Part shown: one piece after another, positions 55,038 to 64,000 of the stretch
How the letters are laid out: each line of letters begins with the position of its first letter
Position numbering within the stretch: position 1 is the stretch's first letter
Assembly (NCBI GenBank): GCA_025603075.1
Contig: MU626299.1
Coordinates: forward strand, 62,001-126,000
DNA from: Neoconidiobolus thromboides FSU 785
Lineage: Eukaryota > Entomophthoromycota > Entomophthoromycetes > Entomophthorales > Neoconidiobolaceae
DNA length: 64,000 bases
Reading direction: 5' to 3'
Made by a program: the position numbers and the translations under genes
The notes under the pieces: generated by a model
Told to the model about the DNA's origin: nothing
The model's database searches: none
What the model saw: the letters and a program-made list of their open reading frames with translations, nothing else

Positions 55038-55349
55038 TCAAAGATTATTAACAACTCCATTCCCAACTTTGTTATTTCTTTGGCCCTTTCCCACTGATAA
55101 GTTAGCTCTTAAACCATGATTGCCACTACCAACTTCGCCACTCGATAATTTGGCTGCATTATAAATTAAACTTCCAATAGGTCCATTACCATTAAACAAT
55201 AGTTCTAATAAACCACCTTCGGAGCCTTGACCCATCATCAAGTCAACTAATCCGTTCATAGGGTTTGGATTATTAGCTCGTCGTCCAAGAGGGAAACATA
55301 TAACGGAATAGAAAGTAAAGAAAACTAAGATTATTGAGATCAAGTTCAT
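55038..55349 (-). CDS. small secreted GQGSEGGLLE family protein
   Basis: 103 aa. Signal peptide (about 1-18), FPLGRRANNP, GLVDLMMGQGSEGGLLELL, FNGNGPIGSL, KLSSGEVGSGNHGLRANL, ending VGNGVVNNL. A near duplicate of the 51657 gene that has lost the SLPTDE tail. An upstream TATTTATATAG box (about 55497) and AAACCCTCC (55575-55583) are placed as in its sister. Confidence 0.8.
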   Translation of the reverse strand: MNLISIILVFFTFYSVICFPLGRRANNPNPMNGLVDLMMGQGSEGGLLELLFNGNGPIGSLIYNAAKLSSGEVGSGNHGLRANLSVGKGQRNNKVGNGVVNNL

Positions 55350-56423
55350 AGCTTTGATACTTGAAATTGAAATGATGTTATTATATAATTAAAAATACTA
55401 AGATATTAAGATATTAAGTTGAATACAAATATTAACAATAGATATACTAATTAGTTTTCAGTTGATTTTAAAAGTTAAAAGCTTATTTTTAGGTGTATTT
55501 ATATAGTATTCTAACTTAGTTTAATAATATTATTTTTATCTAGTTTTATTATTTTTATTTTTTTATTTGAAGTCAAACCCTCCTAGTTTAGTTAATGCCA
55601 CTTTTTAATATATAATATTGGATTTAATTTCCATTAATTAATGCTATTTTAAGTTTTCAATCAATAATAATATACTTTTATTTATTAATAGATATGTATT
55701 ACTAACAATGGATAAGTTAATATTAATTTATTTTTATAGACGGATTAGTTTATCCATAGGTACAATATTTCTCCGATCTTCACTTTTACACAAAACTTAG
55801 AATATAGGTGGAAAACTAAAGAAGATGGACGCTTTTTCAATTGCTTTATTAAAATTCAATAAACTTCAACTTCAGATCCATTTCTTGAATTTTATAATCA
55901 AGCATTTAATTTAAAGTGATTTTTAATATATGATTTTTACTGGATATAAAAAAGAACAAAAAAGTTCAATAAACAAGAACTACATATATGAATTATCAAT
56001 GTTAGAACTTTAATAAGATTAAGTAAATTATCTTGAATTCGAATTGAGTTTGAATTTTATCTTGACTGAAATAATATTATTATTTAGACTATAATCGGCA
56101 ATAATTTATTTTCTAGTTTATTTACCCTATTAATCGTTTTTGAGATTTGTTAATTAGTTTGGATTAATTGATTGTTAATTACAATGTTTTTAAATGTTAT
56201 GGAATAGTGACCATTTGGTAATCTTTCTGCCTTGAACTTAGTAACTAAATTAATACTAGGCAAGCTCATATTATATTTAAACCATTCAATCTATTAATAG
56301 AATTAAGAAAATAAAGCTTCAAACCCCATTTTATTAAAAAAAGTTATTTAAACTCCAACCCAATATCAGTCAGTATCTTTCCAGTCAATGAAACTTTACT
56401 CTTTAATCTTATTATCCTCATAT
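55350..56423. other. intergenic with promoter elements
   Basis: TATA-like and CCCTCC elements for the gene at 55038 lie at about 55497 and 55578. No MITE or further gene seen. Confidence 0.5.
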
Positions 56424-56738
56424 CTAATGAGAATTCTCCTCATGTATCAAAAGATCATTAATAACTCCATTGCCAATTTCTTTTTTGTTTAAATTGTTAC
56501 TAGTTACTAGTAAATTAGCCTTTAATGCTTTATTGTCTCCTTGGTTGTTAATATTGGCTATTAATCCTGCAATAGGACCACTACCACCGAACAAGGATTC
56601 TAAAACACCACCATCGGAACCCCCACCCATAATCATATTTAATAAACCATCCAACGGATTATTGTCTCTATGCTGTAAGGGGATGGAAAAGACGGTATAG
56701 AAGGTAGTCGGGATAAGGATTAGATTTTTGAATTTCAT
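56424..56738 (-). CDS. small secreted GGGSDGGVLE family protein
   Basis: 104 aa. Signal peptide (about 1-19), IPLQHRDNNPLDGLLNMIM, GGGSDGGVLESLFGGSGPI, AGLIANINNQGDNKALKANL, then IGNGVINDLLIHEE. The Arg-Arg pair of its sisters is His-Arg here, so processing after the signal peptide may be lost. Otherwise it has the full family layout. No cysteine. Confidence 0.8.
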   Translation of the reverse strand: MKFKNLILIPTTFYTVFSIPLQHRDNNPLDGLLNMIMGGGSDGGVLESLFGGSGPIAGLIANINNQGDNKALKANLLVTSNNLNKKEIGNGVINDLLIHEENSH

Positions 56739-57649
56739 GATAATTTAATTAATACTATCAAAGTAAGAATTTAGATGTTTTTAGTACGAAAATAGAAAAC
56801 TGATTTTTTATTCTTTTGACTTTTTATATACTGTTTTTAATATTCTATTAATATTTATTGCATTTATAATATCTTTTCTAATAAGCCTCTAAATGTTGAT
56901 TTTTACTTAATGGGTCACTTTAATATATTAAATTTTAATTTAGTTAGATTACTTTAATAAAAATTTTAAGCCTACACTAGAATGTAGTTTAAGTTAAGAA
57001 AGCTAGGGCGTCTAGTAGTGTATCAAATAGTAATAAAAATTGTTTTAAAAATAACTAAATCACTCAATGATCTAAATCCATTAATTAATTCTAGTCTATT
57101 TTCATTAATTAAAATAAGTTGACAGTTGAATTCTAAATGTTAATAGCATAGTGTCAACCAATATTTATTTCAATCATAATCTTTTTGAAATCTTGTTGAT
57201 TATTTAGAGTTTATAGATTATGATGACTTTAATTGAAACAATATTAAGAAATTCTCACGACTATTACAAATGCTCAAGGTAAGGGAAGGGGGGACATCTA
57301 GAGCTTTCGTTAGTTATGCGTTGAATTAGGGTGTCATACCAAATAGGAAAGTATATTATCTCTTTTTTTATCACCAATTTGATCTCTTATTTATTTTATT
57401 TTTATTATTTTTAATAAATCTTATTCAATTTAAATAATAAATAATAAAGTCTTGATATTTGTATACAGAAGATAAAACACCAGATTACGAATATTATATG
57501 GGGATGTATTTCTGTGTTTAAGAATTTTGCTAATAATTTTTCCGCTCAAATGGCGCTTAAAAGATGGAAAAAATGAAGCCAAAAAAAACATCCCCATATA
57601 ATATTAGTGAAATTTAAAACAAATATTAATTTTATTTAAAAAATATTAA
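56739..57649. other. intergenic with one MITE
   Basis: MITE at 57500-57595. A TTTTATATAC box near 56821 serves the gene at 56424. Nothing else recognised. Confidence 0.5.
57500..57595 (-). repeat. MITE-like element, copy 21
   Basis: GGGGATGTATTTCTG...CATCCCC with perfect ATAT at 57496-57499 and 57596-57599. The outer bases AATATT / AATATT extend the palindromic look by chance or target preference. It ends about 55 bp from the stop of the 57650 gene. Confidence 0.88.
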
Positions 57650-58141
57650 CTAAACTCCAACTCCAATGTCAGAAAGAATATTACCAGCTACTGGAATCCC
57701 TGAAACCAACCCATTATTGCCAGGTCTACCTAAAATTTCTCCAGCCACTGGAATCCCCCCTAACAATCCATTATTATTACTTCCTCTACCAATTGGTGTT
57801 TCATCCATTGGGAGGCTAGTAACAATCCCATTACCAACTGTCATTTTGTTTTTATTACCTCCGGTGACTGGTAAATTGGATAATAATCCATCATTGTTAC
57901 CACCTACAACACCACCAAGTAAACCTCCAGTCCCCCCAGTCCCTCCAGTTACTCCATTAAGTAGCCCCCCAATTGGCCCGCCCCCACCTGTTAAGGATTC
58001 CAATAATCCACCATCGGATCCACCACCTAAAACACTGCCTAATAAACCGCCCAATAAACCAGCGTCTGCTTTACGCTGAAGGGGTGAGGCACCAATGGTG
58101 CATAAAGTGTAAAGTGTAAAGATTACTACATTAAATTTCAT
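57650..58141 (-). CDS. secreted protein joining GGGSDGGLLE core to IPVAG repeats
   Basis: 163 aa. Signal peptide (about 1-18), SPLQRKADAG, GGGSDGGLLESLTGGGGPI, a Gly-rich stretch, VGNGIVTSLPMDE, then two copies of NNGLLGGIPVAGEIL / NNGLVSGIPVAGNIL and the end SDIGVGV. It is the key bridge between the two secreted families: the core of one is followed by the Pro-hydrophobic-Gly module of the other. The DNA is less AT-rich than its neighbours because of Gly and Pro codons. The partial gene at the right edge has the same ending. No cysteine; role unknown. Confidence 0.82.
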   Translation of the reverse strand: MKFNVVIFTLYTLCTIGASPLQRKADAGLLGGLLGSVLGGGSDGGLLESLTGGGGPIGGLLNGVTGGTGGTGGLLGGVVGGNNDGLLSNLPVTGGNKNKMTVGNGIVTSLPMDETPIGRGSNNNGLLGGIPVAGEILGRPGNNGLVSGIPVAGNILSDIGVGV

Positions 58142-59208
58142 GTTTGTATAGATATTAGAAAATTATTAGAAAATTAAGTATATTAGATAATTATTAAGGA
58201 CAGTAAGGAGTTAAATACTATAAATGAAATAAATTATTAGTTCTACTAAATCCCTCTTTATTCTCTTGACTATTTATATAGTTTTGAATTTATCTTTTTT
58301 TAAAAGTTTAATTTACTTTTTTTTACCCTAATGTTTTTTGTATTTTACTTCCACTTAGTTACCTCTTCTTATAATCGTTTACTCAACACTTATCAAATTT
58401 TTATTATTTTTATTTTGAAATAAACCGCTTTTTTAATCGAGCGGTTTTTGAGTTCAACTTATTTTATTACTACTATATTTTGAACGTGAATTGGGCTTTT
58501 AAATTTTGTATTTACTGAATTTATTATCTAAAAATTTTCTATTTTTGTATCTAACAAATACAAAATTAAAAAGTCCAATCTACGTTTAAAATGTAATAAT
58601 AGTATATTCTGTTTTGATGTTATGATTGATATTTGCTAATTTTGGAAATTAAATTGATTTCAAGTCTAGTTTAATTTGTTTCTAGTTTTGCTTTGAATTA
58701 AAATATTATCATTTGGAAACTAAAGTAAATAATGAATGAATTCTTTTTTATTTAATAAACAATTTGACCAAATATATTTACTATCAAGTATATCTAAAGG
58801 TAGAGCTGAACTTTAGATTTTGTATTTGTTGAATATAACACAAAAAGTTATGATTAAATTTATGAGTGCAAAATTAAAACGCCAAATTCTGTTTAGGAAA
58901 ATTTAACAGAAACATGTTAATTATTATGATTTTGATAATAAAGCCTATTTTTTAAATAGAATTTTTGATAAGTTTAAAACTATTAATAATATTTAAACAA
59001 TAATGATAAACCATGTTCAAAATGATTTGACATACTACCTATATCCTAAAATAAGCGTTCATTACTGTAGAACATTTTTGTTTCTATTAAAAAATAAAGT
59101 AGAAAGAATAATTTTTTAATATCCATATTATATTAATATTTTTTTACACAACAAAATAAATATTTTTCATTATTTATAATAGAGATTATACGTGTCAATA
59201 TTATATAT

Positions 59209-59674
59209 TGTAAAATATCGCTTTGTCAGCTCCATGGTTGACTATAGCATAATAATCACTTAGGTTGTTATGTTCTCGAGTTCAGAGACAGTCAATTCCA
59301 CGCTCTTAGTTTGATTTGCTATGAGAATTTTTAGCTTTATCCCAAAGAATATTATCTTCCCGTTTTAATATTTGTACTTGTCAAAGTATAAAAGAGATTT
59401 TAGAACATAGTATAGCTTGGGGTTTTTTAACTAAATTATTCCCTGATATCTCGTACATTCAATAAAGCTACTTAGTTTTCTTGATAGTATTTTACGTAAA
59501 TTTTACATCAGTACTATCTATTTTATTTGTCTTACATAGTCTTAGAGCATATCGCTTGCTATTATTCATAATATAAGTCTATCTTAGTCACATAAACTAA
59601 GACCTTTCAGCTTACAGCATATTCAATAAATAATAATTGCTTTTGACTCCAATCGCTGAGTATCAGATTTCGCA
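59209..59674 (+). mobile_element. solo LTR, copy 5
   Basis: 466 bp, TGTAAAATATCGC...ATTTCGCA. TATAAAAG near 59397 and AATAAA at 59461. Perfect 4-bp ATAT at 59205-59208 and 59675-59678. Terminal bases TG and CA retained. Confidence 0.85.
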
Positions 59675-59928
59675 ATATGTGAATTTTAATACTAAGTCGT
59701 GTACAAAAAACAGTCTGTTTTAATATTAATAATGTATCTGAAGCATATTTTTATAAATATAGCAATATTATAAAAACAACTATTGTTAATTTTAAAAAAA
59801 AATTCAAGAGTTGAACATGTAATATAAATTCATAAGCTTTATAGCTTTAAACAAAAAATCAAAAAAACTATAAAGCATAAATAAAAAAACTATAATTTAA
59901 CATAATTTTTAAATCTCAATTAATATAT

Positions 59929-60027
59929 GGGAGTGTTTTTTTTGACTTCATTATTTTTTCCATTTTTTAAGCACTATTTAAGCAGAAAATTTGTTAGTAA
60001 AATTCTTAAACACAAAAATACATCCTC
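59929..60027 (+). repeat. MITE-like element, copy 22 (left of head-to-head pair)
   Basis: GGGAGTG...CATCCTC, ATAT at 59925-59928 and shared ATAT at 60028-60031. Confidence 0.88.
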
Positions 60028-60031
60028 ATAT

Positions 60032-60121
60032 GGGGATATATTTGATTAATTTGCTAACAATCTTTCCGCTCAAATAGCGCTTAAAAAATGGAAAAAGTAA
60101 TGAAACTAAAAAAACATCCTC
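60032..60121 (-). repeat. MITE-like element, copy 23 (right of pair)
   Basis: GGGGATATATT...CATCCTC, shared ATAT at 60028-60031 and ATAT at 60122-60125. Opposite orientation to copy 22, which shows a second insertion exactly at the first element's target duplication. Confidence 0.85.
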
Positions 60122-60415
60122 ATATTACTAAGTTGAATTAACAAAATTAATTACATTTTAAGACATTAAGTAAAATCACTTTTCAATCATACTAAAATAA
60201 GATAAATAAAGAATCCATAAATCATTTGGTACATTAAGATATAGGTTTTTATATACAACTATAATTATTAATTTATAATTAATATATAAGTAAAATTTGA
60301 TCTCTCTAGAATTATTTATTTCCAAGACATTATCTAAAATGTGACAATTTTTGACCAAACTTATTTTATAAAATGTAGCGCAAAACAACTATCTAGTTAT
60401 AATTTTGACTATGTA

Positions 60416-60510
60416 GGGGTGTTTTTTGGTTTCACCACTTTTTTCCATTTTTTAAGCACTGTTTGAGTAGAGAAACTATTTAACAAAATTCTTAAAAAAC
60501 ATACATCACC
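60416..60510 (+). repeat. MITE-like element, copy 24 (left of tandem pair)
   Basis: Diverged GGGGTG...CATCACC, followed by shared ATAT (60511-60514). Confidence 0.78.
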
Positions 60511-60514
60511 ATAT

Positions 60515-60613
60515 GGGGATGTTTTTTTTGGCTTCATTACTTTTTCCACCTTTTAAGCGCTATTTGAGTGGAAAAATTGCTAGTAAAATTCTTAAATACA
60601 AAAACACATCCCC
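60515..60613 (+). repeat. MITE-like element, copy 25 (right of tandem pair)
   Basis: 99 bp, GGGGATG...CATCCCC, ATAT at 60511-60514 and 60614-60617. Nearly the family consensus (GGCTTCATTACTTTTTCC). Confidence 0.92.
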
Positions 60614-60892
60614 ATATCTTAGTGAAAAGCCATTGGATTAATATAATACTCAAAACATATATTAATTAAAGCCTGAAAAATATAACTGTGTAAAAAAATC
60701 ACGTATCAAATTTCAATTTTATTTATTTGTCTCATACTTTAAACTTTTTAACTTGCTCTTGTATATTAGTTATCGATAATATTACCAAAAATAGAGTTTT
60801 AAAAAAATCAAATAAATATTATGAAACTAAAAGACCTTGTTAAAATTTATTAATAATAACAGTTATTTTGTTTTAACTATATTAACTGATTT

Positions 60893-61528
60893 TCAATTTA
60901 CTATAGTATTAACTAAAGAATCTATATTTAACGATTGAAGTAAATTACCAACCACTGGTAGCTTAGCTATTAACTCAGGTACCTCTTGTGGTAGGAAGTT
61001 GGGGATTTTGGTTGATGTGTAGCTAGGGTTGGGTTTTGGTTGATTACTCATTTGGTTGGCATTGTATTGATCTGTATGTGGAGTTTTTTGGATGCTTTGG
61101 GTTTGACTATTGTTCTGTTGACTTCGTTGAGTCTGTTGAATGTTTTGGTTTTGTTGTTTGTTATTCTGAGCTTGGCTGTTGTTTTGTTGATTTTGCTGTT
61201 GATTACTTTGACCTTGTTGGCTTCGCTGCATCTGTTGATTATTAAGTCTATTTCCACCTTCTGAACACCCAGCTTTACAATCATAAATATCATTTGAATT
61301 GGTATAAGTTGAAATCTTATTGTCTTGTATTTGAGCAATAGGAACTTTACTAAATTTAGCTTCACGTAGATCAGCAGCGCTTCCATTATTATTTTCACTA
61401 GCATTTATATCTTCATTGAATGGCATAATACTCATACTATGATCCTCATTTCCATGACGTCGATTTAAATTAATTGAACGACTTAGAGTTAAATTAATGA
61501 ATAAAGCTAGGAGTAATTTTGAATTCAT
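60893..61528 (-). CDS. secreted RRHGNEDH / YDCKA family protein
   Basis: 211 aa. Signal peptide (about 1-17), RRHGNEDHSMSIMP, a spacer, YTNSNDIYDCKAGCSEGGN (diverged box with a second Cys), Gln/Asn/Ser-rich tract (about 100-145), PQEVPELIAK, and the end LPVVGNLLQSLNIDSLVNTI. Third short member with the genes at 46878 and 48050. The KK before the last block of its sisters is missing. Upstream TATTTATATTA (about 61647) and AACCCTCC (61681-61688) fit the family promoter. Confidence 0.8.
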   Translation of the reverse strand: MNSKLLLALFINLTLSRSINLNRRHGNEDHSMSIMPFNEDINASENNNGSAADLREAKFSKVPIAQIQDNKISTYTNSNDIYDCKAGCSEGGNRLNNQQMQRSQQGQSNQQQNQQNNSQAQNNKQQNQNIQQTQRSQQNNSQTQSIQKTPHTDQYNANQMSNQPKPNPSYTSTKIPNFLPQEVPELIAKLPVVGNLLQSLNIDSLVNTIVN

Positions 61529-62484
61529 TAGATAATTATTGACGGATTAATTAATAGATTAAGTTAAATTAGATTATATAAATATAATGTTCAATTGAAA
61601 ATTAAAAATTATTATTTTAGATTCAACTTTATGATGAGTGAAAGACATTATTTATATTATTTTTTCATTACTTAAGCTTAAACCCTCCGTTTTACCTTTA
61701 AAATTTATTATAATATTCATAAATCCTTCAGTTATCAATATGTTTTAATTTAACATAACATGAATTGAAGTCATGAAACATCAATTAATAATAACTCCAA
61801 CTTTGTTATATTGATTTTGAAAAATTATGTTTTATTCTTATATTTAAAATTGGAATTTAAAATTATTTTTTGTCAATACATTTTGTTTAAAATCTTTCAT
61901 TTTACCATTGATGTGACCTCTAAATTAATAACACATTAATTGATTTATATTAATGTTCCTCAAACTTAAATTAGAGAAAATGATAATCTTAAAAGATAAA
62001 TCAATTAAAGATCAATTTTCAGTATTTAACCTCCCATTATAAAATAAAAATTTAAGCTATGAGTTGCAATCAAGCATAATATTGTAAAATGTTGATTATA
62101 GAAAACAGCGCTAGACACTACACAGTTGAACTTTAATAGCTCTATTATAATATTGAATCATTAGATTTTAATATAAACTATTGTACATAAATTTAGCAAC
62201 CTATGTTTAAGTTACGAATAAAAGTTCAAAATTTGAAATTTATTGACAATGCTATATGCATTTTATTAATAGGAAAAGAGAAAGATTATTAATGATGTTG
62301 TTGTTATAAATTTATGCCTTCACAACCTTTATTTTATATACAAAAAGTACTTTAAGTCATAAGAGTAATTAATGTCAATTTTATTAAGAAAATACACATT
62401 CTAAACATTAACCCAGTATTCAAACCATATTCCTAACCAGTAGGAATCTTACCATAACTGCATCATTCCTTCACTAACAAACAC
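61529..62484. other. intergenic with family promoter
   Basis: Contains the TATA-like (about 61647) and ACCCTCC (61681-61688) elements of the gene at 60893. No MITE or gene seen in the rest. Confidence 0.5.
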
Positions 62485-62775
62485 TTAGTCACTCATCAGT
62501 AAATTATTCCCTATAGCACAACTTTTACTCATTTCATCTAAACTAGCTAGTAATTGAATGTTATTACTAGCGACTTGATTTGATATACTAATTATTTCAT
62601 TGAAAAGATTACTTCTACCAAAGATAAGCTCTATTAAACCTCTATCAGATCTAACACTAAATAATTTATGTAATAAATCATCCAATGTACTACTAGAACC
62701 ATTTCTATTCTAAAGTTGTATAGAGATAATAGGATAAAAAATGAAGAGAGATACAGTTGAAACTATGGTTTTATT
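62485..62775 (-). pseudogene. decayed member of the GSDGGLLE secreted family
   Basis: In the right frame and spacing there are a signal peptide-like stretch (ending IISIQL), then a TAG stop at 62710-62712 where sisters have the Gln of LQRR, then NRNGSS, DDLLHKLF, RSDRGLIELIF, and a tail. The expected start codon (21 codons before the TAG) reads AAT. Residue for residue it aligns with the gene at 49901 (for example NSNPITSIVS against RSNLFNEIIS). With start and Arg-Arg region both broken it cannot make the secreted product; the rest is still open, so decay is recent. Confidence 0.75.
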
Positions 62776-63840
62776 TGAGAGAAAGAGAAAGATTATGGAT
62801 AATGTTAAGATTTAAAAAATTGAAAAGGAGTTTAAAATAATTAAAAGCATGCATATTGAAATAGTAATTGAAAACTTTTCCATTCTTTATATAGCTATTT
62901 ATTTATTTTAGTTATTATTGAAAATATTTATATTTATTTATTTTTTATTACATCTATCGCAACTAACATCATTTAGTTTGCTTCTAATTTGATCAATTCA
63001 AAGCTATAATAAATTATGATATTATTTAGATATTTTTCTTGAGGTGGATGTAATAGATTGAAGATATTGTATTTATTAGAGCAGTTATTTATTTTATAAT
63101 AAAGGCATTATGAAATGCAAAAACTACTTCTTCTCTTACAACTCTATTCGAAAACTATAGTACTCGCCTACTTCATCACTTAAATTTGGTCTGTATACGA
63201 TTACAAATAACACTTTAAGCATTTTATCTACACTATCCAACTTCAATTCTAAAACTGCTTGGTTTACAGATTTTTCTCGTTCTGTTTCTAAGCTATCTAA
63301 TAGCAGAAATGGTAAAGAGGGCCTAGCCAGATGGCCAGTCTCACCTCTGCCCTACTTTTAGTACTTTATTATTAAGGAAACAAACCACCTAAAAATTCAT
63401 CCTTCCAAGGCTTTTTAAAAAAATAGCATAAAGTACACGTATGCCTTTTTTAATATAAGAGGTCTATTAGCAGATTTTCTACTCAATAATGTTTAATAAA
63501 TGAAAAAAGTGATGAAACCAAAAAAATACCCTTCATAAAGTTTGTATGTTTTTTGGTGAAAAATCGATTATTTTGAAATGTATTCGAAGTATATGTTTTA
63601 ACTAAAATACTAGTAACAATAATATTTCATGACAAAATCAGCGAAGTGAAATATTCCATGATTTAACTTTTTGAGCTCATAAGTATTTTTTCATGGTTAT
63701 AGCTTTCTATAACCCATCATAAAATTACTTCTACCCTATGATAGCATTATTATTATATAGTAACGAAACATAATTTTAATAAAACGGCATAAAAATGAAT
63801 AAAATTCAATATAAACCCAATTTTATTTAAAAAATAACGC
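62776..63840. other. intergenic with one diverged MITE
   Basis: TTTATATAG at about 62890 is the remnant promoter of the pseudogene. One diverged MITE at 63441. Nothing else recognised. Confidence 0.5.
63441..63533 (-). repeat. MITE-like element, copy 26
   Basis: Diverged at both ends (ATACCCTTCAT at the right). Core GATTTTCTACTCAATAATG and GATGAAACCAAAAAAA identify it. Confidence 0.65.
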
Positions 63841-64000
63841 TTAAACTCCGACCCCATAACTAGAGAGCTTACCACCAGCAAGTGGAAGTCCTGACGCAAT
63901 CCCATTATTTTTAGAGTTACCCATCATTCCACCAACCATTGGGAGCCCTGATATAATATTCCCACCGCTGACTGTTTGCATCATATCACCAACTAATGGA
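63841..64000 (-). CDS. partial secreted protein with PLVGD / LPMVGG / LPLAGG repeats
   Basis: Only the last 52 codons lie in the window; the gene continues beyond 64000. Three copies of the Pro-hydrophobic-Gly module follow each other: PLVGDMMQTVSGGN, then SGLPMVGGMMG, then NNGIASGLPLAGGKL, ending SSYGVGV. The NNG spacer and GVGV ending match the gene at 57650, so it is probably another member of that subfamily. The frame is open throughout with a TAA at 63841-63843. Start and signal peptide cannot be seen. Confidence 0.75.
   Translation of the reverse strand, partial: PLVGDMMQTVSGGNIISGLPMVGGMMGNSKNNGIASGLPLAGGKLSSYGVGV

Larger units (their letters stand above)
58142..60892. other. repeat-rich interval without genes
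   Basis: One solo LTR and four MITEs (listed). The remaining DNA is AT-rich without a supported gene. Confidence 0.55.

Noticed and set aside
54793-55041. 82-aa minus-strand frame directly downstream of the 55038 gene
   Set aside because: No ATG at its start and no resemblance to the family; residues such as GHWWLGLVP look odd but cannot be supported as a gene. A read-through or element remnant remains possible.
1-64000. CRISPR array or bacterial operon structure
   Set aside because: Repeats are dispersed in both orientations rather than regularly spaced, and genes have introns, TATA boxes and signal peptides, so the window is eukaryotic.

Overview
The window is AT-rich (by eye roughly three quarters A+T) nuclear DNA of a fungus, most likely an early-diverging filamentous one such as an entomophthoralean (Conidiobolus-like). 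This is inferred from the extreme AT content, sparse short introns (about 47-80 nt, GT..AG), a fungal-type secreted tyrosinase, a chymotrypsin-family protease, Zn2Cys6-like regulation and many small secreted proteins. A mitochondrial ribosomal protein gene shows the organism keeps mitochondria. No database search was possible.

Layout. 0-12 kb: a large secreted Cys-rich glycoprotein, three small secreted proteins, one of them a two-exon gene, and a two-exon P450. 14-26 kb: an ornithine decarboxylase-like gene whose catalytic cysteine is replaced, a 499-aa Met/His-rich secreted repeat protein with internal Kex2-type sites, an APC6/Cdc16-like TPR protein whose ATG is split by an intron, a small RRM protein and a secreted tyrosinase. 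26.9-28.8 kb: tRNA-Gln(CUG) and an S1A protease with a P/Q-rich insert. 30-36.5 kb is a compact gene island: P5C reductase, NAA50 (two exons), MoaD/MOCS2A-like sulfur carrier, a three-exon HAX1-like gene, Hsp20 with a perfect heat-shock element, and a Zn2Cys6-like factor. 36.5-39.5 kb is a transposon nest. 39.5-45.1 kb: a multicopper oxidase, RAD14/XPA (six exons) and mitochondrial uS9 (three exons). 46-64 kb is an array of minus-strand small secreted protein genes scattered among repeats, with one pseudogene and one gene cut by the window edge.

The most interesting content is a set of linked families of small secreted proteins. One family (17.3, 46.9, 48.1 and 60.9 kb) has a signal peptide, an Arg-Arg site followed by a His-Gly-acidic-His and Met-rich segment, a YTNxNGIYKCKA-like box and, in the three shorter members, a Gln/Asn-rich spacer. 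A second family (49.9 to 62.7 kb) carries a GGGSDGGLLE core. Most of them, together with genes at 2.7, 7.6 and 11.7 kb, end in or contain the same short Gly-rich hydrophobic module, [IL]P[IVLM][VAI]G[DGNE]. The Met/His motifs, with tyrosinase and multicopper oxidase genes in the same window, suggest extracellular copper handling; this is inference.

Repeats: at least 26 copies of a ~100-bp MITE-like element with GGGGATG/CATCCCC ends and 4-bp AT-rich target duplications, five solo LTRs of one family (about 450-480 bp, 4-bp target duplications where intact), and a ~500-bp foldback element. Nested insertions give the relative order of events and two empty-site tests.
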